Positions 1-5,654 of a stretch of DNA of 11,753 nucleotides are shown here, piece after piece (within the stretch, counting starts at the first letter, position 1; each line of letters begins with the position of its first letter). The stretch comes from DATJXG01 sp035500455 (lineage in GTDB: Bacteria > Acidobacteriota > Terriglobia > Terriglobales > Acidobacteriaceae), in the NCBI GenBank assembly GCA_035500455.1, contig DATJXG010000431.1:1-11753 (forward strand), read 5' to 3'. The translations under genes and the position numbers were made by a program. The notes beneath the pieces were generated by a model, which saw only the letters and a program-made list of their open reading frames with translations, had not been told where the DNA came from and did no database searches.

Positions 1-184
1 GATGCGGCAGGTCGTAGGGCCACATGTGTTCTTTGAAGTCCTGCTCGGGATTGAGCGGCGGCCCGGCTTCGAGCATGACAACATTGAGGCCGCCTTCGGT
101 GAGCACTTTAGCGGCGGTGCCGCCCGCCGCGCCTGATCCGATAATGCAAACGTCATATTGCTTCGGTGAACGAATCACCTGCAT
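1..184 (-). CDS. GMC-family FAD-dependent oxidoreductase, N-terminal fragment
   Basis: About 61 codons are visible; the gene continues past the left edge of the window. The product starts MQVIRSPKQYDVCIIGSGAA and carries the Rossmann FAD-binding glycine motif GSGAAGG at about residues 16-22, then a beta strand ending in the acidic ribose-binding residue (VVMLEAG). This is the usual start of GMC oxidoreductases of the glucoside-3-dehydrogenase or gluconate-dehydrogenase large-subunit type. The start codon is the ATG at 182-184, preceded by AAGGA with 8 nt spacing (193-197 on the complement). There is no signal peptide; related enzymes are often exported with a small Tat-bearing subunit, which may lie outside the window. 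It sits 106 nt downstream of an exported isomerase gene on the same strand, so co-transcription is likely. The substrate cannot be deduced from this fragment. Confidence 0.8.
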   Translation of the reverse strand, partial: MQVIRSPKQYDVCIIGSGAAGGTAAKVLTEGGLNVVMLEAGPPLNPEQDFKEHMWPYDLPH

Positions 185-191
185 GGAACCC

Positions 192-286
192 GTCCTTGGT
201 CCTTGGTCGTTGGTCCTTGGTCGTTAGTCTCTTGATGCTAACGGCGTGGCCTTGGCCGGCGGCGGTTCTTGCCAACGACCAACGAC
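192..286. repeat. Tandem 7-mers with an inverted copy
   Basis: Five heptamers run head to tail at 194-228: CCTTGGT, CCTTGGT, CGTTGGT, CCTTGGT, CGTTAGT. An inverted partner lies at 274-286 (AACGACCAACGAC) and can pair with 206-218 over 13 positions with one mismatch. The foldback fills the spacer between the isomerase stop and the GMC start, and the GMC Shine-Dalgarno lies in the first heptamers. It could affect mRNA stability or readthrough. There is no U-tract, so it is not called as a terminator. Confidence 0.65.
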
Positions 287-290
287 GATC

Positions 291-1157
291 TCAGAATCTC
301 AAATCTTTCAAATAATCGTAACTTGCCTTGATGCTGGCGAAGGGATCGGCCGGCTTGTCGTGCTCGACGAAATAGTGCTTGATGCCGGCTTCGTCGGACT
401 TTGCCAGAACGCGCTTCCAGTCGATCATGCCGCTGCCTACCGGCGCCAGGTCCACCGTGTCGCCGAAGTTCTGGCCGCCTTCCGCGGGGAACGGCGGCAG
501 CGTCTTCACGTCTTTCACATGCACGAGGGGGAAGCGGCCCGGATACTTGGCGAAATACTTCAGCGGGTCCTGGCGGCCGACGGTGATCCAGCAGATATCC
601 ATTTCCATCTTCACCAGATCGGCATCGCAATCGGCGAGCAGCACGTCGTAGGGCAGTTTGCCGTCGGGCATAGGCTCGAATTCGAACCAGTGGTTGTGAT
701 AGGCGAATTGAATGCCGTGCTTCTTGCTGTATTCGCCGGCGCGGTTGAACGTTTCCGAGGCTTTTTTCCACGCATCGGGCTCTTTGCGCAAGTCGCCGAT
801 CCAGGGATTCACGATGTACTTGTGGCCGATGATGATGGAGGCATCCACCACCTCGGGAAATTTTTCCGGAGAAAGGCTGGGATAATCGATGTGAGTCGCG
901 GGAGCCACCAGGCCGTGACGCGCCACCGCGGCGCGCACATCTTTCGGCGAACGGTCGAAGTATCCGGCGAACTCGACTTCCTTGTAGCCGACGGCGGCCA
1001 CTTTGGCCAGGGTGCCGTCGAAATCGTCCTTCATGGCGTCGCGCACGGTGTAAAGCTGCAGGCCGATTTTTTCGATCTTGTGTTCGGCCGCGAAGGCGAA
1101 GCGGCTGAGGATAGCTCCCGCGGTCATCGTGCCCAGAAAGCTTCTACGATCCATCAT
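291..1157 (-). CDS. Tat-exported sugar phosphate isomerase/epimerase (TIM barrel), 288 aa
   Basis: A xylose-isomerase-like TIM-barrel protein (AP endonuclease family 2 fold). The N-terminus MMDRRSFLGTMTAGAIL is a twin-arginine signal with likely cleavage after FAFA, so the enzyme should act in the periplasm. Visible barrel motifs include QLYTVRDAM after the first strand, YHNHWFEFEP in the middle, MEMDICW, HVKDVK and VEHD near the end. These supply the Glu, Asp, His and Glu typical of the divalent-metal site. The start at 1155-1157 is favoured over the adjacent ATG by AGGGGG seven nt upstream (1165-1170). It begins 17 nt after the stop of the 297 aa isomerase gene and precedes a GMC oxidoreductase, which suggests work on an oxidised sugar or glycoside. 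The exact reaction is unknown; family members include epimerases, isomerases and lyases. Confidence 0.88.
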   Translation of the reverse strand: MMDRRSFLGTMTAGAILSRFAFAAEHKIEKIGLQLYTVRDAMKDDFDGTLAKVAAVGYKEVEFAGYFDRSPKDVRAAVARHGLVAPATHIDYPSLSPEKFPEVVDASIIIGHKYIVNPWIGDLRKEPDAWKKASETFNRAGEYSKKHGIQFAYHNHWFEFEPMPDGKLPYDVLLADCDADLVKMEMDICWITVGRQDPLKYFAKYPGRFPLVHVKDVKTLPPFPAEGGQNFGDTVDLAPVGSGMIDWKRVLAKSDEAGIKHYFVEHDKPADPFASIKASYDYLKDLRF

Positions 1158-1174
1158 TGAATTGCCCCCTGAAG

Positions 1175-2068
1175 TCAGCTCTGGCGGCCCGCACTCATCG
1201 CCAACTCGCGCGCAGCCCGCAGCGAAGCCACCGGATCGCCCGTGGGCAGGAACTCCATGGCTGCATAGCGGTCGTATTTAAGCTGCGCAAGTTTGCGAAA
1301 GATGTTGCCGTAGTTGATCTCACCGGTTCCCGGCTCGTGCCGGCCGGGCACGTCTGCGATGTGGACCAGTCCTACCAAGTCTATATTCTTCTCCAGCTTT
1401 TCGATCAGGTTTCCTTCAGAAATCTGCTCGTGAAAAAAATCGTAGAGAAATTTCACCTTGGGATGCCCGACCTCGCGAATGACGTCGAAACCTTCCGCCA
1501 CCGAGGTAAGGAAATACTTCGGGTTCTCTTCGGGATCGATATTCTCCAGCAGCAGGGTGATGTTGCGGGGCGCGGCAAGATCGGCGCCTCGTTTGAGCGC
1601 TTCGACGCAGGAATTATGTTGCGCTTGGTGAGAGAGGCCTTCGATGCGGTTGCCGGTGAGGATGATGATTTCCGGGCACTCGAGCTTTTCGGCGGCGGCA
1701 ATCAGCGTCTTCAGTTCGGCGAGAAATGCGTCGATTCCCTTGGGATCGGTGATTCCTTTTTCCAGGCCGGAGGTGGCGTCGAAGGTGAGGCCAAGCGATT
1801 GTTTCTTGCTCATGAAGCGGCGGAAGTCGTCGTCGGACCACTTCTTGTGCTCACCCACCAGTTCCACGGAGTGATAGCCGGCCTCGGCGACTTTCTCCAG
1901 CCGCTGGTCGAAAGGCAGGTCGCGGTAGATGGTCCAGAGCATGACTGAGAGCTTGTAAGGGACGGATGAGCTTGGTTCGTCGTTCTGCGCGAAGACCGGC
2001 AACGGCGTGAGTGCGGCTGCTCCGAGTGCGGCGGTGGCTGCGGTGCGGGCGAAGTCGCGGCGATTCAT
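1175..2068 (-). CDS. Tat-exported hydroxypyruvate isomerase-like protein, 297 aa
   Basis: A TIM-barrel protein that resembles hydroxypyruvate isomerase (Hyi) more than generic isomerases. It has LLLENIDP (metal Glu), the segment LYDFFHEQISEGNL where Hyi has a Y-D-x-Y-H-x-Q-I-x-E-G-D/N-L pattern, then HIADVPGRHEPGTGEINY, and AMEFLPTGD with the last Glu. Classical Hyi is cytoplasmic, but this protein starts MNRRDFARTAATAALGAAAL and has a likely cleavage near VFAQ, so it is predicted to be Tat-exported. The start at 2066-2068 is chosen because AAAGAGG lies seven nt upstream. A longer in-frame start near 2143 would place coding sequence inside a dispersed palindrome and put the twin-arginine motif internally. 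It shares an operon with the 288 aa isomerase. The true substrate may be a keto-sugar rather than hydroxypyruvate. Confidence 0.87.
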   Translation of the reverse strand: MNRRDFARTAATAALGAAALTPLPVFAQNDEPSSSVPYKLSVMLWTIYRDLPFDQRLEKVAEAGYHSVELVGEHKKWSDDDFRRFMSKKQSLGLTFDATSGLEKGITDPKGIDAFLAELKTLIAAAEKLECPEIIILTGNRIEGLSHQAQHNSCVEALKRGADLAAPRNITLLLENIDPEENPKYFLTSVAEGFDVIREVGHPKVKFLYDFFHEQISEGNLIEKLEKNIDLVGLVHIADVPGRHEPGTGEINYGNIFRKLAQLKYDRYAAMEFLPTGDPVASLRAARELAMSAGRQS

Positions 2069-2138
2069 TTGTGGACCTCTTTCATGTTGTGCGCTGCAGG
2101 TTCCGCGAGCGCCTCTCACTGAAACGTCCGTTTCCCTT

Positions 2139-2218
2139 GTCATTCCGAGCGAAGCGAGGAATCTGGGTTTGGGCCGGGGACGGCAGGAACCCAGATCCCT
2201 CGCTTCGCTCGGAATGAC
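2139..2218. repeat. Palindromic REP-like element, copy 1
   Basis: Arms 2139-2169 and 2188-2218 are inverted repeats of 31 nt with one mismatch, around an 18-nt loop. The left arm begins GTCATTCCGAGCGAAGCGAG. It lies between two same-strand isomerase genes, so a transcript crossing it would form a very stable hairpin that could attenuate or process the mRNA. The right half (2183-2218) matches 4014-4049 at 34 of 36 positions, which shows it is a dispersed family. No transposase is present. Confidence 0.85.
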
Positions 2219-2276
2219 ATCATGTTCGGGACATCGAAGAACAGCGGAGCGCTGCTATCAACGTGCCGGTGCGTGG

Positions 2277-3404
2277 TTATCCCTGCGCCTGGTTCGACAG
2301 CAACTCGTCGCGAACGTTCTTCAGCACGTAGGCCGCACGCTCCACGCCCACTTCGCCGGAGAGAATCGGGTCTTCGTTCTCGATGCTGAGAATGCCGTCG
2401 TAGCCCACGTCCATGTAGGCGCGCACAATTTCTTTCCAGGTGTTGGCGCTGTGCCCGTAGCCTACGGCGCGGAAGGCGTCGGAGGCGCTGGGCAGGTCGC
2501 TCTTCTCGAACACAAAATTGAGCACGCCGTACTTGGCGACGTTGTCTTTGTAGAGCACGGTGTCCTTCATGTGGGCGTGGAAGATGGCGCCCTGCTTGCC
2601 CAGGAAATGGATGACCTCGACGGGATCGCAGCCCTGCCAGAAAAGATGGCTCAAATCATTGTTGGCGCCGATTTCCTCGCCAACGGCTTCGCGCAGCTTG
2701 AGCAGGGTCTTCGGGTTGTACACCACAAAGTTGGGATGCATCTCGAAGGCCAGCTTGCGAATGCCGTGAGTGCGGGCGAACGCGGCGGCCTCTTTCCAGT
2801 AGGGGATGACTTTTTCTTTCCATTGCCAGTCGAGCGCTTCGCCGTGCTCGTTGGGCCAGCGGTAAGTTACCCAGTTGGGAACGGTGTCCGTGGGGCTTCC
2901 TCCCGGGCATCCGGAGAAGCCCACAATCACTTTTACGTCCAGCTTCTCGGCCAACTGCACGGTGCGGCGGAAAGTCTCGGCATCGCGTTTGGCGATCTTG
3001 GGATCGGGATGCAGCGGGTTACCGTGGCAGCTCAACACCGCCACCTGAATGCCGCGGTCGTTGAACTTCTTTTTCCATGCGCGCAACTTGCCATCGTCTT
3101 CCAGTAGCTCCTGTACCGGGCAGTGCAGGCTGTTGGGATATCCGCCGGTGCCGATCTCCACCGCCTCCAGGCCGAGCGCAGAGACCTTATCGATGAACTC
3201 GTCGGTCGAGAGGTTGGGATACGCGGGATCGAAGACGCCGATGGGAATCTTGCGCGCGCCCGCGGGCACCGGGGTTTCCGATGGAACGGGAGCAGCAGCC
3301 GCGTTCGCTGCCGCTGGCGCGACCATGGCTGCGGCTAAAGCTGTGGTTGTAGTTGTGAGGAAATCGCGGCGAGAGGGAGAGTTGAGATCAGAATTTGAAT
3401 GCAT
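2277..3404 (-). CDS. Tat-exported sugar phosphate isomerase/epimerase (TIM barrel), 375 aa
   Basis: The third and largest exported TIM-barrel isomerase-like protein of the cluster. The Tat signal SRRDFLTTTTTALAAAMVA is followed by an Ala-rich stretch. Barrel motifs include LEAVEIGTGGYPN, LSCHGNPLHPD, VIVGFSGCPGG, KLAFEMHPNFVVYN, NNDLSHLFWQG, HAHMKDT and LSIENEDP. Metal-ligand candidates are the Glu of FEMHP, Asp or His of NNDLSH, His of HAHMKD and Glu of IENED. The start at 3402-3404 is preceded by AAGGA with 6 nt spacing; an upstream in-frame ATG at 3434 lacks a Shine-Dalgarno and overlaps the -10. A perfect TATAAT lies on the complement at 3433-3438. It is read toward the other isomerases, but 208 nt and a large palindrome separate it from the next gene. 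The substrate is unknown. Confidence 0.86.
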   Translation of the reverse strand: MHSNSDLNSPSRRDFLTTTTTALAAAMVAPAAANAAAAPVPSETPVPAGARKIPIGVFDPAYPNLSTDEFIDKVSALGLEAVEIGTGGYPNSLHCPVQELLEDDGKLRAWKKKFNDRGIQVAVLSCHGNPLHPDPKIAKRDAETFRRTVQLAEKLDVKVIVGFSGCPGGSPTDTVPNWVTYRWPNEHGEALDWQWKEKVIPYWKEAAAFARTHGIRKLAFEMHPNFVVYNPKTLLKLREAVGEEIGANNDLSHLFWQGCDPVEVIHFLGKQGAIFHAHMKDTVLYKDNVAKYGVLNFVFEKSDLPSASDAFRAVGYGHSANTWKEIVRAYMDVGYDGILSIENEDPILSGEVGVERAAYVLKNVRDELLSNQAQG

Positions 3405-3432
3405 TCGCAGTCCTTGGGAAATTCCGCTGAGC

Positions 3433-3438
3433 ATTATA
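3433..3438 (-). promoter_or_regulatory. -10 box for the 375 aa isomerase gene
   Basis: The complement of 3433-3438 reads TATAAT, a perfect sigma-70 -10 hexamer, about 29 nt from the chosen start codon. No good -35 is seen at 16-18 nt; that position is occupied by the foldback repeat at 3451-3552. An activator or a non-consensus -35 would be needed. Confidence 0.4.
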
Positions 3439-3450
3439 ACTACAATTTGC

Positions 3451-3552
3451 GATTGCCGATTTGCGATTGGCGATTTTGATGGCGCCGCGCTGGCAGACTG
3501 TCGATTCGTCGTGGAGAGCTTCCCGAAAATCGGCGATCGGAAATCGGCAATC
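3451..3552. repeat. Foldback repeat with GATTGCCGATTT units
   Basis: Left arm 3451-3477 and right arm 3526-3552 are inverted copies that match at 24 of 27 positions around a 48-nt loop. Each arm is itself built from 8-9 nt near-repeats of a GCGATT-type unit. It lies in the divergent spacer between the 375 aa isomerase gene and the structured RNA, right behind the -10 of the former. No coding potential is seen in it. Confidence 0.75.
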
Positions 3553-3585
3553 GTAATCGCATTGGCACCAGCACTTTCGTGCCAG

Positions 3586-3614
3586 TTGACCTTCGCCCGC
3601 CTGTGTACTAATCT
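3586..3614 (+). promoter_or_regulatory. Sigma-70-type promoter of the structured RNA
   Basis: TTGACC at 3586-3591 and TAATCT at 3609-3614 are separated by exactly 17 nt. The -35 matches consensus at five of six positions, the -10 at only three. Transcription would start near 3621, about 22 nt before the small ORF and just before its Shine-Dalgarno. Confidence 0.55.
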
Positions 3615-3642
3615 GCAATTACACCGGAAAGGAGGTGGTCGA

Positions 3643-3708
3643 ATGACAAGTTCTGATTGTAGCGGTAGATGTGGGACTCTAAGACCAGGTGAGGTGGCTG
3701 AGACTTAG
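3643..3708 (+). CDS. Small 21-aa ORF within the structured RNA
   Basis: ATG at 3643-3645 is preceded by AAAGGAGGTG, fully complementary to the 16S anti-Shine-Dalgarno, with GGAGG seven nt from the start. This is by far the best ribosome binding site in the window. The peptide has 21 residues, starts MTSSDCSGRCGTL and ends GEVAET. It has two Cys residues (6 and 10, a C-x3-C spacing) and no hydrophobic segment. The stop codon TAG (3706-3708) lies in the stem of the hairpin at 3704-3723. The peptide may be functional, or its translation may only serve to remodel the RNA. I do not recognise a family. Confidence 0.55.
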   Translation: MTSSDCSGRCGTLRPGEVAET

Positions 3709-3843
3709 GGCGGTCGCTCTAAGCCGCCGGCAGCAGAGCGCCGGCAAGCATCCATCGCACGACTACCGGTGATTCAGGGTTGATTCCGCCTGGCGTGAGG
3801 TCGCGCCAGGACCCGGAGTTTGCCGAGGAGGCCACGCTAGAGT

Positions 3844-3854
3844 GACCACCTCTT
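3844..3854 (+). promoter_or_regulatory. Anti-Shine-Dalgarno strand of the structured RNA
   Basis: GACCACCTCTT pairs with AGGAGGTGGTC at 3630-3640, 200 nt upstream, with ten Watson-Crick pairs and one G-U. When this helix forms, the ribosome binding site of the 21-codon ORF is hidden. A second segment GAGGTGG at 3691-3697 can also pair with CCACCTC (3846-3852), so the two helices exclude each other. Confidence 0.6.
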
Positions 3855-3878
3855 GGTCAATCCCAACAGTCCACCGGG

Positions 3879-3915
3879 CGGCCCGCGTGCCAAGTGCATG
3901 CGGGCCGTTCTGTTT
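3879..3915 (+). terminator. Intrinsic terminator of the structured RNA
   Basis: A 12-bp stem pairs 3879-3890 (CGGCCCGCGTGC) with 3896-3907 (GCATGCGGGCCG) with one G-U, closed by a 5-nt loop and followed by TTCTGTTT. The stem is very GC-rich. The U-tract is interrupted by C and G but lies in the right place. Confidence 0.8.
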
Positions 3916-3951
3916 GTGAAGCGCTGCCTGCCGGCCTACGCTAGCAATATT

Positions 3952-4049
3952 GTCGTCCCGAGCGAAGAGAGGGGTCCGGGTGTTTGTCCGCAGCGGCACT
4001 ACGGATGGCGCATGCAGGAACCCAGATCCTTCGCTTCGCTCGGGATGAC
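3952..4049. repeat. Palindromic REP-like element, copy 2
   Basis: The left arm starting at 3952 (GTCGTCCCGAGCGAAG) and right arm 4019-4049 (ending CTTCGCTCGGGATGAC) are imperfect inverted repeats, with about five differences over 30 positions. The 36-nt right half (4014-4049) matches copy 1 at 34 positions. The left arm has diverged more than the right. It lies after the RNA terminator and downstream of the converging protease gene. Confidence 0.8.
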
Positions 4050-4149
4050 AGGCGTTGCTCGGGATGACATCGGTTGTCGGGATGACAGGGGTGGCTCAGG
4101 ATGAGGGGTTTTGCTGGCGATGACAGGTGTCGCTCGGGTTGACACTACA
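4037..4149. repeat. Degenerate 19-bp tandem array (six units)
   Basis: Six consecutive units start at 4037, 4056, 4075, 4093, 4112 and 4131. They are 19 bp each, except the third at 18 bp. The core is GCTCGGGATGACAGG; the first unit is CGCTCGGGATGACAGGCGT. The first unit is the terminal arm of REP copy 2, so the array seems to have grown from the palindrome end. It stops 22 bp before the stop codon of the protease gene (minus strand), so it lies in that gene's 3' untranslated region. Confidence 0.75.
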
Positions 4150-4171
4150 GGTGCTATCGCCGCCAATCTCT

Positions 4172-5191
4172 CTAATGGCCATATTGCTGGCGCATCTGCC
4201 GCACCATTTCCGGCAGGGAAGCGTGCGCTACCGGCGCTGGTGCGAAGGTCAAGATCAGCATCAGAAGACCGAACACCGCAACTGCCTTGCGGCCGCCGCC
4301 TACGCCAGGCACCCGCGGCACAATGGGATGCCGCATTCCGCTGATGGCCAGCAGCACCGCCCACAGCAGCCATCCTGCCCAGAAGAAGTAGGCCAGCACA
4401 ACCAGAGTCGCAATGGTAATGCGAGACACCGCGCGGTGCGCTTCCGGCGCAAGCGAGAATACGATGTGGCCGCCATCCAGTTGGCCACCGGGCAGCAGAT
4501 TCAGGGCGGTGGCGAACATGCCGATCCAGGCTGCAATAGCTACCGGATGAGGCGCCACGCGGTTCAGGGAAGCATGCAACGGGAGCCAGGGCGATTGTGC
4601 CGCGCGCATGACGTAGAAGATGAGCGGATAGCGCAACTCCACCGCATCGCCGGGCGCGAAGGGCGCCATCGCCCGCGATAATCCCAGCGAGAACCAGAGC
4701 ACAACCGACGCCACTACAAATCCTGCAATCGGTCCGGCGATCCCGATGTCGAATAGCGCCTCGCGGGAACGGATGGGCGAGCGAATGCGAATGAATGCCC
4801 CCAGCGTTCCGAAGAGCGTGGGGCAGGGAATGAAGAAGGGGAGGGTGGCCCATACCCCATAGTGCTTGCAGTAGAGGTAATGGCCCATCTCGTGGGCCAG
4901 AAGAATCAGCAGGAGGGTGGTGGCGAAGGGAACGCCCAGCGCCATGTTGGCAGGTTGCATCGCCCAGACAACAGGAAAAAAACTCAGGCCGTCGTCCCCT
5001 TCGTAGAAGGTGGGCAGGTTGTGCAGGTAGTTGTATTCAATGCGCGCTCCGACCACCAGGGTCGTGTAGAACGTAAGCAGCAGGAGAATAGCGTGCAGCC
5101 AGTAACGCTGCCTCCAGGGACGGACCATGAGTACCTGAACGGACCGCTGCGGCTCTGTGATGGGAGGGAGTGGAGAAGTAGGGTCAGCCAT
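4172..5191 (-). CDS. Site-2 protease family intramembrane metalloprotease (M50), 339 aa
   Basis: A multi-pass membrane zinc protease. Counting from the chosen ATG, a first membrane segment lies at about 31-50. A second at about 84-108 contains the zinc motif HEMGH (100-104). Further segments lie near 116-135, 146-170, 215-235 and 255-285, with a last one near the C-terminus. The third zinc ligand is Asp239 in NLLPGGQLDGGH (231-242), the S2P hallmark. Such proteases release membrane-bound regulators or degrade membrane proteins; no partner anti-sigma factor is visible nearby. The start at 5189-5191 has no clear Shine-Dalgarno and follows a GC hairpin. A GTG at 5225-5227 would extend it into repeat sequence, and Met22 (5126-5128) has a weak AGGT upstream. 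It lies 116 nt after the HU gene on the same strand and may be read from the HU promoter. Confidence 0.9.
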   Translation of the reverse strand: MADPTSPLPPITEPQRSVQVLMVRPWRQRYWLHAILLLLTFYTTLVVGARIEYNYLHNLPTFYEGDDGLSFFPVVWAMQPANMALGVPFATTLLLILLAHEMGHYLYCKHYGVWATLPFFIPCPTLFGTLGAFIRIRSPIRSREALFDIGIAGPIAGFVVASVVLWFSLGLSRAMAPFAPGDAVELRYPLIFYVMRAAQSPWLPLHASLNRVAPHPVAIAAWIGMFATALNLLPGGQLDGGHIVFSLAPEAHRAVSRITIATLVVLAYFFWAGWLLWAVLLAISGMRHPIVPRVPGVGGGRKAVAVFGLLMLILTFAPAPVAHASLPEMVRQMRQQYGH

Positions 5192-5194
5192 GAG

Positions 5195-5305
5195 GGTAGC
5201 GCCGGCGTCCCGCCGGCATCGCGTCACGTGATCGAACTGGTGCGGCAGGATCAGCTGCCGACAACACAGATATCAGAGTTCGCGGGCGAGGGCGCCCGCG
5301 CCACA
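5195..5305. repeat. Three-hairpin GC-rich spacer element
   Basis: Three hairpins lie between the HU stop and the protease start: GCCGGCG 5201-5207 with CGCCGGC 5211-5217 (3-nt loop); CGGCAG 5243-5248 with CTGCCG 5255-5260 (6-nt loop); CGCGGGCG 5281-5288 with CGCCCGCG 5293-5300 (4-nt loop). The outer two have the look of the ends of a dispersed repeat. No U-tract follows them on the minus strand, so mRNA processing is more likely than termination. Confidence 0.65.
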
Positions 5306-5307
5306 CC

Positions 5308-5577
5308 TTAGTCGATCGACTGCAACTCTTTCCCCGGCTTGAAGCGCACGGCCTTGCCCGGCGGGATCGAGACCTCGGCGCCGGTGCGCGGGTTGCGTCC
5401 GATGCCGGTCTTGCGCGGGCGCACGTTAAACACGCCAAAGCCCCGCAGTTCAATGCGATCGCCTTTGGCCAGCGAGCGTTTCATGCTCTCGAACACGGTT
5501 TCTACGGCCAATTCGGCCTTGGTTTTAGTGATTCCGGTCTTGTTGACCACTTCGTTGATGATGTCCAGCTTAATCAC
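5308..5577 (-). CDS. HU/IHF-family DNA-binding protein, 89 aa
   Basis: A histone-like DNA-bending protein of normal family length. An N-terminal helical dimerisation part (KLDIINEVVNKTGITKTKAE) is followed by the beta arms with GDRIELRGFGVF. The DNA-binding signature is GRNPRTGAEVSIPPGKAV, including the Pro at the arm tip that intercalates into DNA. The C-terminus is RFKPGKELQ. The start codon is GTG (5575-5577), with GGGAG six nt upstream. The promoter is unusually clear: TTGACA and TAGCAT with a 17-nt spacer (see 5626-5654). Whether it acts as an HU homodimer or an IHF subunit cannot be decided from sequence alone, so no symbol is given. Confidence 0.95.
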   Translation of the reverse strand: MIKLDIINEVVNKTGITKTKAELAVETVFESMKRSLAKGDRIELRGFGVFNVRPRKTGIGRNPRTGAEVSIPPGKAVRFKPGKELQSID

Positions 5578-5625
5578 AAGCGGCTCCCGAGCGGCGGAGT
5601 TCTGGAATTGCCCACCAAGTGATTG

Positions 5626-5654
5626 ATGCTATGGGAGATAGGGGAGATTGTCAA
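5626..5654 (-). promoter_or_regulatory. Sigma-70 promoter for the HU gene
   Basis: On the minus strand TTGACA (complement of 5649-5654) and TAGCAT (complement of 5626-5631) are 17 nt apart. The -35 is perfect and the -10 matches at four of six positions. It predicts a 5' untranslated leader of about 40 nt. Confidence 0.65.

Larger units (their letters stand above)
3621..3915 (+). ncRNA. Structured RNA of about 295 nt with embedded leader-peptide ORF
   Basis: This is an independent transcription unit between divergent and convergent genes. It begins at a predicted promoter and ends at an intrinsic terminator. Stem-loops seen by hand: 3704-3710 with 3717-3723 (7 bp, one G-U), 3726-3731 with 3740-3745 (GCCGGC on both sides), and 3789-3795 with 3804-3810 (CCTGGCG/CGCCAGG), extended by 3777-3780 with 3811-3814 across an 8-nt bulge. 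A long-range helix joins 3630-3640 with 3844-3854 (11 bp, one G-U); it closes the RNA and covers the Shine-Dalgarno. The base of 3683-3697 can instead pair with 3846-3858. It may belong to one of the acidobacterial candidate RNA families such as Acido-Lenti-1, but I cannot confirm that from memory of the consensus. Confidence 0.65.

Noticed and set aside
246..1160. A long plus-strand open frame of about 300 codons opposite the 288 aa isomerase gene
   Set aside because: It is the antisense shadow of a clearly conserved minus-strand gene in GC-rich DNA, with no family motif and no ribosome site.
2069..2143. N-terminal extension of the hydroxypyruvate-isomerase-like gene by 25 codons
   Set aside because: It starts in the palindrome arm, has no ribosome site and pushes the twin-arginine motif inward.
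2007..3107. A long plus-strand open frame of about 366 codons opposite the 375 aa isomerase gene
   Set aside because: It runs through the palindromic repeat and is antisense to two Tat-signal genes with clear motifs; composition is that of a mirror frame.
3696..3703. GGCTGAGA, the core word of the TPP riboswitch
   Set aside because: The other conserved TPP elements (the second sensor arm with its ACCTGAT-type block) are absent in the following 100 nt, and no thiamin gene follows.
4037..4149. Possible CRISPR array
   Set aside because: Units follow each other without spacers, are only 19 bp and degenerate, and no cas gene is nearby; it is a minisatellite next to a REP element.
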